Below, in pieces: positions 6,551 through 13,316 of a DNA stretch of 34,265 nt. Source of the DNA: a virus; IMG/VR virus record IMGVR_UViG_3300048112_000090, positions 1 through 34,265 of that record, one strand, 5' to 3'. The notes beneath the pieces are model-generated. The model saw nothing but the letters and a program-made list of their open reading frames with translations, was not told the DNA's origin and did not search any database. The stretch's first letter is position 1. The number at the start of each line of letters is the position of its first letter. A program made the translations under genes and the position numbers.

Positions 6551-7152
6551 TTAAACCAACAGTTTTACAAGTCCTTGCAGAGAAGCACGATGATTGGATT
6601 AGAATGGCAAGTTCCTTCGGACTGTCTGATGATGATGTGCAAGAGATCGTTCAAGAGATGTATATCTGCGTAGAGAATGCAGTAGATGATGTAGATAGGA
6701 TTATGTACAACGACAAAGAGGTAAATACGTTTTATGTTTATACGGCACTAAAACATCTCCATTGGCAAGGATTCCACAAAGCGGGAAGGTCAAAAAAGAG
6801 AGTCGATGTGAGATACTTCTCGGAACTGAAGCATAGCGAGGAGCAAGATGACAAGATGCTATTTCAAGAGTTTCTACGTAGAGAGAATAGTTTGCCTGAT
6901 GAATTTGAGCAGGAATTGTTTGGAAATGTCACAACAGAATCTATTGGAGGTAAGATAGACAAGATGATGGAGGATTGGCATTGGTACGATAAAAAGATAT
7001 TCAATCTATACTTCAAGACTGGTATCTCTATGAGAAAATTAGCTTCTGACACTACTATAAGTCTAAGTTCTATATTCAATACGATAAGCAACGGAAGAGG
7101 TAAGATTCAGAAGAAATTGAAAAAAGAATGGGAAATATACAACAATAATTAG
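6547..7152 (+). CDS. Sigma-70-like regulatory protein
   Basis: The 201-aa product resembles small sigma factors. The N-terminal part has a region 2-like segment (LSDDDVQEIVQEMYI, then NTFYVYTALKHLHWQGFHKAGRSKKR). The C-terminal part has a region 4-like helix-turn-helix (FKTGISMRKLASDTTISLSSIFNTI, about residues 156-180) preceded by YDKKIFNLY. The middle (residues 85-140) is acidic and poorly conserved. It may direct host RNA polymerase to late promoters, which would fit the absence of a normal TAnnTTTG promoter ahead of the virion genes. Family membership is likely; promoter targets are unknown. Confidence 0.7.
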   Translation: MIKPTVLQVLAEKHDDWIRMASSFGLSDDDVQEIVQEMYICVENAVDDVDRIMYNDKEVNTFYVYTALKHLHWQGFHKAGRSKKRVDVRYFSELKHSEEQDDKMLFQEFLRRENSLPDEFEQELFGNVTTESIGGKIDKMMEDWHWYDKKIFNLYFKTGISMRKLASDTTISLSSIFNTISNGRGKIQKKLKKEWEIYNNN

Positions 7153-7164
7153 TATCTTAGAAAA

Positions 7165-7320
7165 ATGAAACAAAAGAACCACACTCAGAACGAGAAGATT
7201 AGACGATTAGAAAAGGTAGTAACTCAAGTATATCTTAGAGTTGTGCAATTAGAGAAAGCAGTTCAAGAATTATCAAAATCAAAACAACAAGATGAAACAA
7301 CCGAAGGACAAGAGGACTAA
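7165..7320 (+). CDS. Small coiled-coil protein
   Basis: This 51-aa protein has a basic start (MKQKNHTQNEKIRRLEK), a leucine/valine heptad (residues 14-38, VVTQVYLRVVQLEKAVQEL) and an acidic tail (QQDETTEGQED). It overlaps the next gene by 29 bp. A dimeric coiled coil is expected. No function is recognised, and the gene lies within the replication operon. Confidence 0.6.
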   Translation: MKQKNHTQNEKIRRLEKVVTQVYLRVVQLEKAVQELSKSKQQDETTEGQED

Positions 7321-7693
7321 AGCCTACAAAGATTGGAAGGCTAATCAAGAAAAAGCATCAGAAGGACTTGGCGACACTATCGCTAAAGTAACAGAGGCAA
7401 CAGGAATCAAGAAAGCAGTTAAGTTTATTGCAGGAGAGGACTGTGGATGCGATGAAAGGCAGGAACGTTTAAACAGAGTGTTTAAGTACAACAAACCTGA
7501 ATGCCTTAACGAAGAAGAGTATGAGTACATTGCAGATTGGATTGAGAACGGAAGCAACAAGCTCAATAGCAAACAACTCAAGGAAATGAATGTAATCTAC
7601 AACAGAGTGTTCAAGAAGAAATTCAAGTGTCAAAAATGCTCTGCACCGAGAATGATGAAAGAACTTGTTACTTACTTCAATGATTACAAGTAA
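7292..7693 (+). CDS. Conserved phage protein with a four-cysteine pattern
   Basis: The 133-aa protein has a lysine-rich N-terminus, a CGCDER motif (cysteines near residues 50-52) followed by RLNRVF, and a C-terminal KCQKCS pair (near residues 111-114). Two separated cysteine pairs could bind zinc. A C-G-C-D-x-R-Q-x-R-L-N segment is familiar to me from other Bacteroidota phage genomes, where it has no assigned function. It lies between replication genes and overlaps its upstream neighbour by 29 bp and the nuclease-like gene by 14 bp. A DNA-binding or adaptor role is possible. Confidence 0.7.
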   Translation: MKQPKDKRTKAYKDWKANQEKASEGLGDTIAKVTEATGIKKAVKFIAGEDCGCDERQERLNRVFKYNKPECLNEEEYEYIADWIENGSNKLNSKQLKEMNVIYNRVFKKKFKCQKCSAPRMMKELVTYFNDYK

Positions 7694-8129
7694 TACTGAA
7701 ACAAAGAACTACAACAGTTTTCACGAAGACCTAAAGAAAGGTAAGGTTTACGAGAAAGAGGTGTTGTATATGATACAAAAAAAGTACCCTAAATCACACG
7801 AGATAAAAGGTTACTTTAAAGAGTACGACATATTTGTTCCTGAGAAGGGGTTTGGTGTAGAAGTCAAGTCAGACCAAAAGAGTAAGTACACAGGAAATAT
7901 AGTTATTGAGATAGAGTTCGATGGAAAGGCATCAGCTTTATCAACTACAAAAGCTAAGTACTGGGTAATTTATGATGGGGATAATTACAATTGGTTTCTT
8001 GTAGACAACATACATAAGTGTATAAGCGACAACAAACCAAGAGCAGTTAGTTTCATAGGTAACGGAGACACAAAATCTAAAAGAGCCTATTTGATAAAGA
8101 AAAACACACTATACAAATACAAAGAATAA
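7680..8129 (+). CDS. PD-(D/E)XK nuclease-like protein
   Basis: In the 149-aa product the segment EYDIFVPEKGFGVEVKSDQ holds the acidic residue and E-x-K of a PD-(D/E)XK site (Asp near residue 48, EVK near 60-62). It is preceded by a helix with KGKVYEKEVLYMIQKK, in which the glutamate is typical of the first helix of the fold. It resembles small phage endonucleases that act on DNA ends or branched DNA. I chose the ATG at 7680; an earlier ATG at 7665 would lengthen the overlap with the upstream gene. The exact substrate cannot be read from sequence. Confidence 0.65.
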   Translation: MITSNTETKNYNSFHEDLKKGKVYEKEVLYMIQKKYPKSHEIKGYFKEYDIFVPEKGFGVEVKSDQKSKYTGNIVIEIEFDGKASALSTTKAKYWVIYDGDNYNWFLVDNIHKCISDNKPRAVSFIGNGDTKSKRAYLIKKNTLYKYKE

Positions 8130-8131
8130 TT

Positions 8132-8845
8132 ATGAAAAGTTTTAGACCAAGATTACGAGGTAACAAGTTAAAAGCCTTTGAGAACATTACCAAAGATGAA
8201 ACAAGAGTTTTAGTCATTGGAGATTTGCACGAGCCATTTTGTCTTGATGAATACCTAAACCATTGTCAAGAGGTTTACGCAAAGTACAACTGCAACCAAG
8301 TAGTATTTATTGGAGACGTTATTGATTCACATTACAGTTCATTCCACGAATCTGATCCTGATGGTCTCGGTGGAGGTGCTGAATTAGATATTGCAATATT
8401 TAGATTAGAGCGATGGTACAAGGCATTTCCGAATGCTTACGTAACAGTAGGAAACCACGATAGAATCATCTCAAGAAAAGCATTTAGTGCAGGAGTGCCT
8501 AAAGCCTGGATAAAGTCCTTTAACGAGGTTCTAAACGTGCCTAATTGGAAGTTTGTAGATAGAGTTGTGATTGACAATACTCAATACATTCACGGAGAAG
8601 GTGGTACTGCCCACACTAAATGTAGAGCTGATATGATGAACACAGTTCAAGGGCATCTCCATACTCAATGCTATACCCAATGGTTCGTTGGTGCTAACTT
8701 TAGAGTATTCGGAACGCAGGTAGGTTGTGGTATTGACTTTGACAAATACGCTTTTGCTTATGCAAAACGAGGCAAGAAACCTGCTATTGGATGTGCAGTA
8801 GTGATGGGTGGTAAAACAGTAGTAAACGAATTAATGGAATTATAA
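8132..8845 (+). CDS. Calcineurin-like metallophosphoesterase
   Basis: The 237-aa protein has all metallophosphoesterase motifs: GDLH (residues 30-33), GDVIDSH, GNHDR, and GHLH with a later GTQVGCG. These bind two metal ions and hydrolyse phosphoesters. Phage members may act on nucleotides or on nucleic acid ends, or remove 2',3'-cyclic phosphates. The gene starts 2 bp after the nuclease gene, which favours DNA or RNA end processing. The family is certain; the substrate is not known. Confidence 0.88.
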   Translation: MKSFRPRLRGNKLKAFENITKDETRVLVIGDLHEPFCLDEYLNHCQEVYAKYNCNQVVFIGDVIDSHYSSFHESDPDGLGGGAELDIAIFRLERWYKAFPNAYVTVGNHDRIISRKAFSAGVPKAWIKSFNEVLNVPNWKFVDRVVIDNTQYIHGEGGTAHTKCRADMMNTVQGHLHTQCYTQWFVGANFRVFGTQVGCGIDFDKYAFAYAKRGKKPAIGCAVVMGGKTVVNELMEL

Positions 8846-8847
8846 AT

Positions 8848-9084
8848 ATGATGGAACAAGTATTATTAGACAGAATTAACGATATAGTAAATGCACCCGC
8901 AACAGATAGGCAGAAAGTAGATGCTCTACTGGAGTTAGATGCAGGATTGTACACAGAGCTTGGTATAGACTCTACAAAGGCAGATAAGGTAGAAACAAGA
9001 CGTAAAAGTCGTATTATTTATAGAGAGATTCGTTCCATAGATAAAAAGGATGGGAATCTATTGTTAAACCATTTAGATAAGTAA
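8848..9084 (+). CDS. Hypothetical 78-aa protein
   Basis: This short protein is helical and charged, with a segment VNAPATDRQKVDALLELDAG near the N-terminus and a basic ETRRKSRIIYREIRS stretch in the second half. Two adjacent ATG codons (8848 and 8851) could start it. It lies 2 bp after the phosphoesterase gene and 1 bp before the next, in the same operon. No family is recognised. Confidence 0.65.
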   Translation: MMEQVLLDRINDIVNAPATDRQKVDALLELDAGLYTELGIDSTKADKVETRRKSRIIYREIRSIDKKDGNLLLNHLDK

Positions 9085-9085
9085 T

Positions 9086-9241
9086 ATGCCAATTCCAAAA
9101 GTTAAGAAGTACGAAACCAATAAAGACTACGTCAGACGTTGTATGGGCAATGCGTTAATGAGGCAAGAGTACTCAGATGCTGACCAAAGATATTCTGTTT
9201 GTCAAATGGCATTCAAAAAGAACTTTGACCCAAAGCAGTAA
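9086..9241 (+). CDS. Small conserved protein with CM...QRYSVC motif
   Basis: The 51-aa product contains DYVRRCMGNALMRQEY, then DADQRYSVCQMAFKK. The pattern of a cysteine, an x-Q-R segment and a second cysteine recurs in small phage and prophage proteins of Gram-negative bacteria and may bind metal or form a mini-domain. It is the last gene before promoter P4, so it ends the replication operon. I know no experimentally defined function. Confidence 0.65.
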   Translation: MPIPKVKKYETNKDYVRRCMGNALMRQEYSDADQRYSVCQMAFKKNFDPKQ

Positions 9242-9257
9242 TTTAACGTAAAAGTTA

Positions 9258-9288
9258 TTGACATTTGTTACATTTATTGTTATATTTG
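9258..9288 (+). promoter_or_regulatory. Bacteroidota-type promoter P4
   Basis: TTG (9258-9260, again within TATTGAC as at P1) is followed after exactly 20 bp by TATATTTG (9281-9288). It lies in the 95-bp gap before the methyltransferase gene and should drive the second operon of accessory replication and modification genes. Confidence 0.8.
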
Positions 9289-9291
9289 CAT

Positions 9292-9317
9292 AGAGGGGGT
9301 TAATAATAGCTCCCTTT
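9292..9317 (+). promoter_or_regulatory. 5'-leader hairpin of the methyltransferase transcript
   Basis: Eleven bases at 9292-9302 pair with 9307-9317 (three G-U pairs) around an ATAA loop. This places a stem-loop at or next to the 5' end of the P4 transcript. Such 5' hairpins stabilise mRNAs or serve as protein-binding sites. There is no U-tract, so it is not a terminator. Confidence 0.55.
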
Positions 9318-9336
9318 AATGTAAAAACAAACAACA

Positions 9337-10347
9337 ATGAATATTAATCAACTTGATTTATTCTCAGGAATTGGAGGCTTCCACTTAGGACTTGAAAAAG
9401 CAGGTTTTAACGTGGATTCTTATTTTTCGGAGGTAGATAAACACGCAATAGCAGTTTACAAGAATCAATTCAAAAACGCAACTTATGTCGGATCAGTTAC
9501 AGATGTTCGAGCAGAACAATTACCAAAAATTGACATTATCACATTCGGAAGTCCTTGCCAAGACTTTAGCCTTGCTGGAAAACGTAAAGGGATGGAAGGA
9601 GATAGAAGCTCCCTTATTAACGAAGCAATTCGACTCATCAAGGAGTGCAGACCAAGTGCTTTTATCTGGGAAAATGTTAAAGGAACTTTCTCCTCAAACA
9701 ATGGCGAGGACTTTTGGGCGATTATCCAAGCCTTTGCCAACATTGGGGGTTATAGACTTGAATGGCAACTGCTTAATACAAAGTGGTTTCTACCCCAAAA
9801 TAGAGAGAGAGTCTACCTTGTCGGATATCTTGCAGAAGGAAGTGGAGGAGAAGTATTTCCTATCCGAGAAAGTAGTAAGCAGATTAATGAGTTACAAGGA
9901 CAACAAGCAAACACCTGTACACTCACAACAAGATACGATGCAGGAGGGAACGGAAGTTACCTTATTGAACGTAAACTCAATGCACAAAAAGTCAAAATAA
10001 AATCAGCAACCAAAAAAGGTTACGAAGAGGCTGCACAAGGCGACAGTATAAACTTTTCAGTTCCTAATTCTAAAACTCGTAGAGGAAGAGTAGGAAAGGG
10101 AGTTGCTCAGACATTAGATACTAAATGCGAACAAGCAGTCTTATTAGACCAGGTTAGAAAATTAACACCAATAGAATGCGAAAGGCTTCAAGGGTTTCCT
10201 GATAACCATACATCCATAGGTAATTATGATGGACAAGTGAAAGAGGTAAGTGATGCTCAAAGATACAAAATGTGTGGGAATGCAGTAACAGTTGATGTAG
10301 TAGAAGTAGTAGGAAGAAACTTAATCAAGATGATAAACAAACAATAA
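9337..10347 (+). CDS. dcm: DNA cytosine-C5 methyltransferase
   Basis: The 336-aa enzyme has the C5-MTase motifs in order: I DLFSGIGGFHLGL (residues 7-19, S-adenosylmethionine binding), IV GSPCQDFSLAGKRKG with catalytic Cys74, VI ENVKG (Glu112), VIII QNRERVYLVGY (from Gln154), IX RKLTPIECERLQGFP and X RYKMCGNAV. It would methylate cytosine in phage DNA, probably to evade host restriction, and no partner restriction enzyme is seen. The recognition sequence cannot be predicted, because the target domain lies in the variable region about residues 180-270. It starts the P4 operon and contains a long second reading frame (see 9485). Confidence 0.95.
   Translation: MNINQLDLFSGIGGFHLGLEKAGFNVDSYFSEVDKHAIAVYKNQFKNATYVGSVTDVRAEQLPKIDIITFGSPCQDFSLAGKRKGMEGDRSSLINEAIRLIKECRPSAFIWENVKGTFSSNNGEDFWAIIQAFANIGGYRLEWQLLNTKWFLPQNRERVYLVGYLAEGSGGEVFPIRESSKQINELQGQQANTCTLTTRYDAGGNGSYLIERKLNAQKVKIKSATKKGYEEAAQGDSINFSVPNSKTRRGRVGKGVAQTLDTKCEQAVLLDQVRKLTPIECERLQGFPDNHTSIGNYDGQVKEVSDAQRYKMCGNAVTVDVVEVVGRNLIKMINKQ
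9485..10000 (+). CDS. Possible overprinted protein inside the methyltransferase gene
   Basis: A 171-codon frame, +1 relative to the methyltransferase, starts with ATG at 9485 and overlaps methyltransferase codons 50-221. Its N-terminus MSDQLQMFEQ and its segment STLSDILQKEVEEKYFLSEK resemble, from memory, short proteins encoded with phage C5 methyltransferases and the inter-motif region of some methyltransferases. An uninterrupted 171 codons is unusual in AT-rich DNA. No ribosome-binding site is evident, but this genome hardly uses them. It may be a real overlapping gene, or a frame kept open by the methyltransferase coding constraint. Confidence 0.45.
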   Translation: MSDQLQMFEQNNYQKLTLSHSEVLAKTLALLENVKGWKEIEAPLLTKQFDSSRSADQVLLSGKMLKELSPQTMARTFGRLSKPLPTLGVIDLNGNCLIQSGFYPKIERESTLSDILQKEVEEKYFLSEKVVSRLMSYKDNKQTPVHSQQDTMQEGTEVTLLNVNSMHKKSK

Positions 10348-10348
10348 T

Positions 10349-11134
10349 ATGAACGATAAAGTAACAACATTTGATGGCAAGGAATGGCTTATCAAAGATT
10401 TACAAGAGAAAGCGATAGATGATTCGTTCTACTACGGCTACCTTGCTAAGAATGTACTCAGCAGTAGTTCTGTTAAGTTACTAAACAAATCCCCTAAAGA
10501 CTACAAAGATATGTTGAATGGGGTTCAGAAAGGTTCTAAAGCCTTAGAAGAGGGTAAGCTCATCCACACAATGTTATTAGAGCCTGAGAAGTTGTCTGAG
10601 GTTAATGTTGTGGAATCTACTACGAGAGCTACCAAAGTATTCAAAGCAGCACTTGCTGAGAATCCAAACACATTTACTCAGAAGGAGTTTGATAATTGCA
10701 GGGGCATAGCTGATGCCGTTTTAGGTAATAGTTCGGTATCTTCTTTTATGGAGGGATGCGATGCAGAAGTTCCTGTGATTGGAGAGATCTCAGGTATTCC
10801 GTTTAGAGCGAAAGCAGATTTACTATCGAGAGAGAAAGGCATTCTACTTGACATAAAGACTACCGGAGATATGGATAGATTCAAATGGAACGTACAGAAC
10901 TTTGGATACCATATGCAGGTTTATATATACTGTGAGTTGTTCGGCATATCTTACGATGACTTCTACTTCCTGGTAGTGGATAAGAAAACAAAAGCCGTTG
11001 GTGTATTTAGTGTAACAGAAGAAACCTACTTCAAAGGATTGGCAGAAACAGAAAAGGCAATCGACCAATACAAGAAATATTTTGTAGACAAGGAAGAAGA
11101 TGTAGAGGACTTCACAATATTTGGAGAGGTGTGA
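10349..11134 (+). CDS. RecE/DUF3799-type PD-(D/E)XK exonuclease
   Basis: The 261-aa protein fits the PDDEXK family that includes the RecE (exonuclease VIII) C-terminal domain. It has a SSSSVKLLNKSPKDYK opening, the EEGKLIHTMLLEPE motif (about residues 67-80), GIPFRAKADLL (catalytic Asp near 158) and GILLDIKTT (D-x-K near 168-170), followed by YHMQVYIYCELFG. Such enzymes chew one strand of double-stranded DNA, giving the single strands that ERF-type proteins anneal. ERF is encoded 7 kb upstream in a different operon. The next gene overlaps its stop (TGATG). Confidence 0.85.
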   Translation: MNDKVTTFDGKEWLIKDLQEKAIDDSFYYGYLAKNVLSSSSVKLLNKSPKDYKDMLNGVQKGSKALEEGKLIHTMLLEPEKLSEVNVVESTTRATKVFKAALAENPNTFTQKEFDNCRGIADAVLGNSSVSSFMEGCDAEVPVIGEISGIPFRAKADLLSREKGILLDIKTTGDMDRFKWNVQNFGYHMQVYIYCELFGISYDDFYFLVVDKKTKAVGVFSVTEETYFKGLAETEKAIDQYKKYFVDKEEDVEDFTIFGEV

Positions 11135-11337
11135 TGGGAGATGAGCAGAAACAGGAAATAATACTCTACGGCTATCGAGATTCGTTAATGCTCTACGACG
11201 AGGGATTATCAATAGACGATATAAAAGAAGTATTACAATTATATGAAGAAAGAGAACTGTACCTAACTTGTGCAGGAATTAAATTAGCAATAGACGAATT
11301 AATAGAGAAATATGGAAATGACACCGTTACAAATTAA
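11134..11337 (+). CDS. Hypothetical acidic helical protein
   Basis: The 67-aa product (MGDEQKQEIILYGYRDSL) is rich in Glu, Leu and Tyr and predicted largely helical. I chose ATG at 11134, which overlaps the TGA of the exonuclease by one base; a GTG at 11131 is possible. Its 3' end overlaps the next gene by 26 bp. No family is recognised. Confidence 0.65.
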   Translation: MGDEQKQEIILYGYRDSLMLYDEGLSIDDIKEVLQLYEERELYLTCAGIKLAIDELIEKYGNDTVTN

Positions 11338-11689
11338 GAAGAAGATAGAGTTGGATTTTGGCATTACAATAAAAAAACAATGCAAACTGAGAGAGTATGT
11401 CTACCCACGAGCGATATACTTTAAGCTATGTAGAGAGTACACAGAATTGACGTTGCAAGAGTTGGCTGAATCCGTAGGACTAACAAACCACGCAACAGTT
11501 CTTAGAGCTATAAACAATACTTTCTACGATGCAATCTACGAGAACAAGTACAAGAACTACTACGATAAATTCAAAAGGCAGATGGATGATAGTCCAACAC
11601 TGGAGCAAGAGAACAAGATACTAAAGATAAAGGTTCAAGAGTTAAAGCAAGTTATAGATGGGTATAGGTTTAATCTCATAGGACAATGA
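11312..11689 (+). CDS. DnaA C-terminal-like DNA-binding protein
   Basis: The middle of this 125-aa protein resembles domain IV of DnaA: VYPRAIYFKLCREYTELTLQ, then ELAESVGL and TNHATVLRAINN (about residues 30-72). This matches the DnaA signature in which D-H-[ST]-T-V contacts DnaA boxes. A charged coiled coil follows (TLEQENKILKIKVQELKQ). Lacking the ATPase domain, it is probably a sequence-specific DNA-binding protein that marks the phage origin or represses transcription. A second ATG at 11318 could also start it. Confidence 0.75.
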   Translation: MEMTPLQIKKKIELDFGITIKKQCKLREYVYPRAIYFKLCREYTELTLQELAESVGLTNHATVLRAINNTFYDAIYENKYKNYYDKFKRQMDDSPTLEQENKILKIKVQELKQVIDGYRFNLIGQ

Positions 11690-11781
11690 TTGAGTTCTTA
11701 GACGAGGTACTTGAAAGGCTTATGAACAAGCCAAAGGATAAACAGATAACTATCTTTGACGAAATAGATGATAGACTATAA
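11686..11781 (+). CDS. Very small protein
   Basis: This 31-aa frame (MIEFLDEVLERLMNKPKDK, then QITIFDEIDDRL) overlaps both neighbours: 4 bp with the DnaA-like gene (ATGA) and 14 bp with the next. Tight packing and amphipathic composition support a real gene. The function is unknown. Confidence 0.5.
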   Translation: MIEFLDEVLERLMNKPKDKQITIFDEIDDRL

Positions 11782-11971
11782 TCATAAGGCACAACAATAC
11801 TGTATAGCTAACGACATAAAGATATATCCTGTTGTAGTTACCAAGACTGTATTCGAGATAGAAATAGATTACAATGGAGATATAACAAGAAGCGACAAGA
11901 GATACAACGCAAAGAAAACCCAAGAGAAGATTTGGGAATTGTATAACCACTTTTACGAAAATAGAAAGTAG
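11768..11971 (+). CDS. Hypothetical 67-aa protein
   Basis: This small mixed alpha/beta protein (YPVVVTKTVFEIEIDYNGDI as strands, then KKTQEKIWELYNHFYENR as a helix) starts in an overlap with the previous gene and ends 1 bp before the next. It has no recognised domain and belongs to the run of small early genes between the exonuclease and terminase. Confidence 0.65.
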   Translation: MIDYNHKAQQYCIANDIKIYPVVVTKTVFEIEIDYNGDITRSDKRYNAKKTQEKIWELYNHFYENRK

Positions 11972-11972
11972 T

Positions 11973-12200
11973 ATGGAAGACAAGATAGTACAGACAGTTA
12001 TAGAGGCTTATAAGGAGCGTTCTAAGGTAGGAATAGAAAAATACGGACAGACAATGGAGAGAGAAGATTTAAGTGCCTTAGACTGGCTACAACATCTCCA
12101 AGAAGAATTAATGGATGCAACTTTGTATGTTGAGTCCTTGAAAAGAAAATACAGATTACTAACAACAGGAACAATGAAAAACATAGAACTATGGAAGTAA
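11973..12200 (+). CDS. Small helical phage protein of the KYG...RxDLS type
   Basis: The 75-aa product has KYGQTMEREDLSALDWLQHLQEELMDATLYVE, a pattern common in short phage proteins that I associate with all-alpha NTP-pyrophosphohydrolase-like (MazG-related) helices, where the E-x-x-x-D residues could bind metal. The set is too short for a complete MazG site, so a catalytic role is uncertain. It overlaps the Mom-like gene by 10 bp. Confidence 0.6.
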   Translation: MEDKIVQTVIEAYKERSKVGIEKYGQTMEREDLSALDWLQHLQEELMDATLYVESLKRKYRLLTTGTMKNIELWK

Positions 12201-12823
12201 AAAGCATACAGAATTATGAATGTAAGGATTGGTTTTTAAATAAGCACTACGCAAAAAGAATGTGTAGTATATCTTACGCTTTTGGATTATATATTAATGA
12301 TGTTTTAAATGGTGTTTGTACTTTTGGATTTCCTCCAAACTATAATTATAATAATGGAAAATGTGTGTTTAACGAATATGAATGTTTGACACTTGAATTA
12401 AATAGATTAGTCGTAAACGATGGACTTCCAAAAAATACACTATCTTATTTCGTTTCTAAATGCTTAAAGATGCTACCTAAACCAAACTGTATAGTTTCTT
12501 ATGCTGACCAAAATCAAGGACATAATGGTTACATTTACCAAGCGACAAATTGGATTTATACAGGTGTAAGTACGCCAAAACATAAATACGTTTTTGAAGA
12601 TGGTAGTACGTTTGATATTAGACGTGGAATTGATAACAAAGGAAAGGTAGTAGACAAAATACTAATGAAACCGACACACAGATACTTATACTTTAATGGT
12701 AGTAAAACAGATGTTAAGAAAATGAAAGCAGACTTAAAAATGATTGTGTATGAATACCCAAAAGGAAATAATAAAAGATACGATGCAAGTTATAAACCAC
12801 AAACACAGATAAAAATGTTTTAG
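12191..12823 (+). CDS. Mom-like DNA adenine modification protein (GNAT-type fold)
   Basis: The 210-aa protein matches the Mom family in its order of motifs: NKHYAKRMCSISYAFGLY (residues 17-34), ELNRLVVNDGLPKNTLSYF (69-87), then IVSYADQNQGHNGYIYQATN (101-120) and W121-I-Y-T-G. Phage Mu Mom converts adenine to a carbamoylmethyl form, protecting phage DNA from many restriction enzymes. Paired with the C5-methyltransferase at 9337, this gives two independent DNA modifications. In Mu, mom is tightly regulated; here it sits at the end of a small-gene run with no separate promoter seen. Family recall, not search, underlies the call. Confidence 0.75.
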   Translation: MEVKSIQNYECKDWFLNKHYAKRMCSISYAFGLYINDVLNGVCTFGFPPNYNYNNGKCVFNEYECLTLELNRLVVNDGLPKNTLSYFVSKCLKMLPKPNCIVSYADQNQGHNGYIYQATNWIYTGVSTPKHKYVFEDGSTFDIRRGIDNKGKVVDKILMKPTHRYLYFNGSKTDVKKMKADLKMIVYEYPKGNNKRYDASYKPQTQIKMF

Positions 12824-12862
12824 TGCTTAAATAAATAGTAAAACAATGAAAAAAATATAATT

Positions 12863-13033
12863 ATGAGCAAAAGAGAATATTGTGCAATAACAGGAATAAA
12901 GTTAACAGAGCAAGATACGTACTCAGAGAAGGGTTGTTCGTATGCAAACTTTGTAGAAGGATTTAGAGCAAGGCATAAGATACCAGTTGCCGATTTAAGA
13001 TTATTTGTAGCAACATTAAAACGTAAATTATGA
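12863..13033 (+). CDS. Hypothetical 56-aa protein
   Basis: This small basic protein (MSKREYCAITGIKLTEQD, then a helix ending LRLFVATLKRKL) overlaps the next gene by 4 bp (ATGA at 13030-13033). Cysteines at residues 7 and about 27 are present without a clear metal-binding spacing. No function is recognised. Confidence 0.6.
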   Translation: MSKREYCAITGIKLTEQDTYSEKGCSYANFVEGFRARHKIPVADLRLFVATLKRKL

Positions 13034-13125
13034 ATTGTGATATTTTAGCGGCAGTACTAATAGTAGTGTTTGGAGTATTGGTAACAGTAAAGTTTATTTT
13101 AATCTCATTAGAAAACGAAGAATAA
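13030..13125 (+). CDS. Small single-span membrane peptide
   Basis: The 31-aa frame encodes MNCDILAAVLIVVFGVLVTV and a charged end (SLENEE), which is one membrane helix with a cytoplasmic or periplasmic tail. It overlaps the upstream gene (ATGA) and ends 2 bp before the next. Phages often carry such micro-membrane proteins for exclusion or lysis timing, but nothing here shows which. Confidence 0.55.
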   Translation: MNCDILAAVLIVVFGVLVTVKFILISLENEE

Positions 13126-13127
13126 TT

Positions 13128-13316
13128 ATGGAAGGAAAAGATTGGTATTTAAGTTTAGGAGTGTTTAACGGAATGCTATTAGGACTAAGAACCTACGAGT
13201 ATATTGGAAGAAAAGAACAAGATAGCGAAAGGCATTACGTTGTTGATTACGTATTGTATATTGGATTCGTTCAGTTGATATTGACAACGTCAAAGATTAT
13301 TGATGATGGAGAATAA
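13128..13316 (+). CDS. Hypothetical 62-aa protein upstream of terminase
   Basis: The product MEGKDWYLSLGVFNGMLLGL has one or two moderately hydrophobic stretches (residues 6-20, and YVLYIGFVQLILTT near 44-57), so weak membrane association is possible. Its end overlaps the terminase small subunit by 14 bp, coupling the early small genes to packaging genes. No family is recognised. Confidence 0.6.
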   Translation: MEGKDWYLSLGVFNGMLLGLRTYEYIGRKEQDSERHYVVDYVLYIGFVQLILTTSKIIDDGE

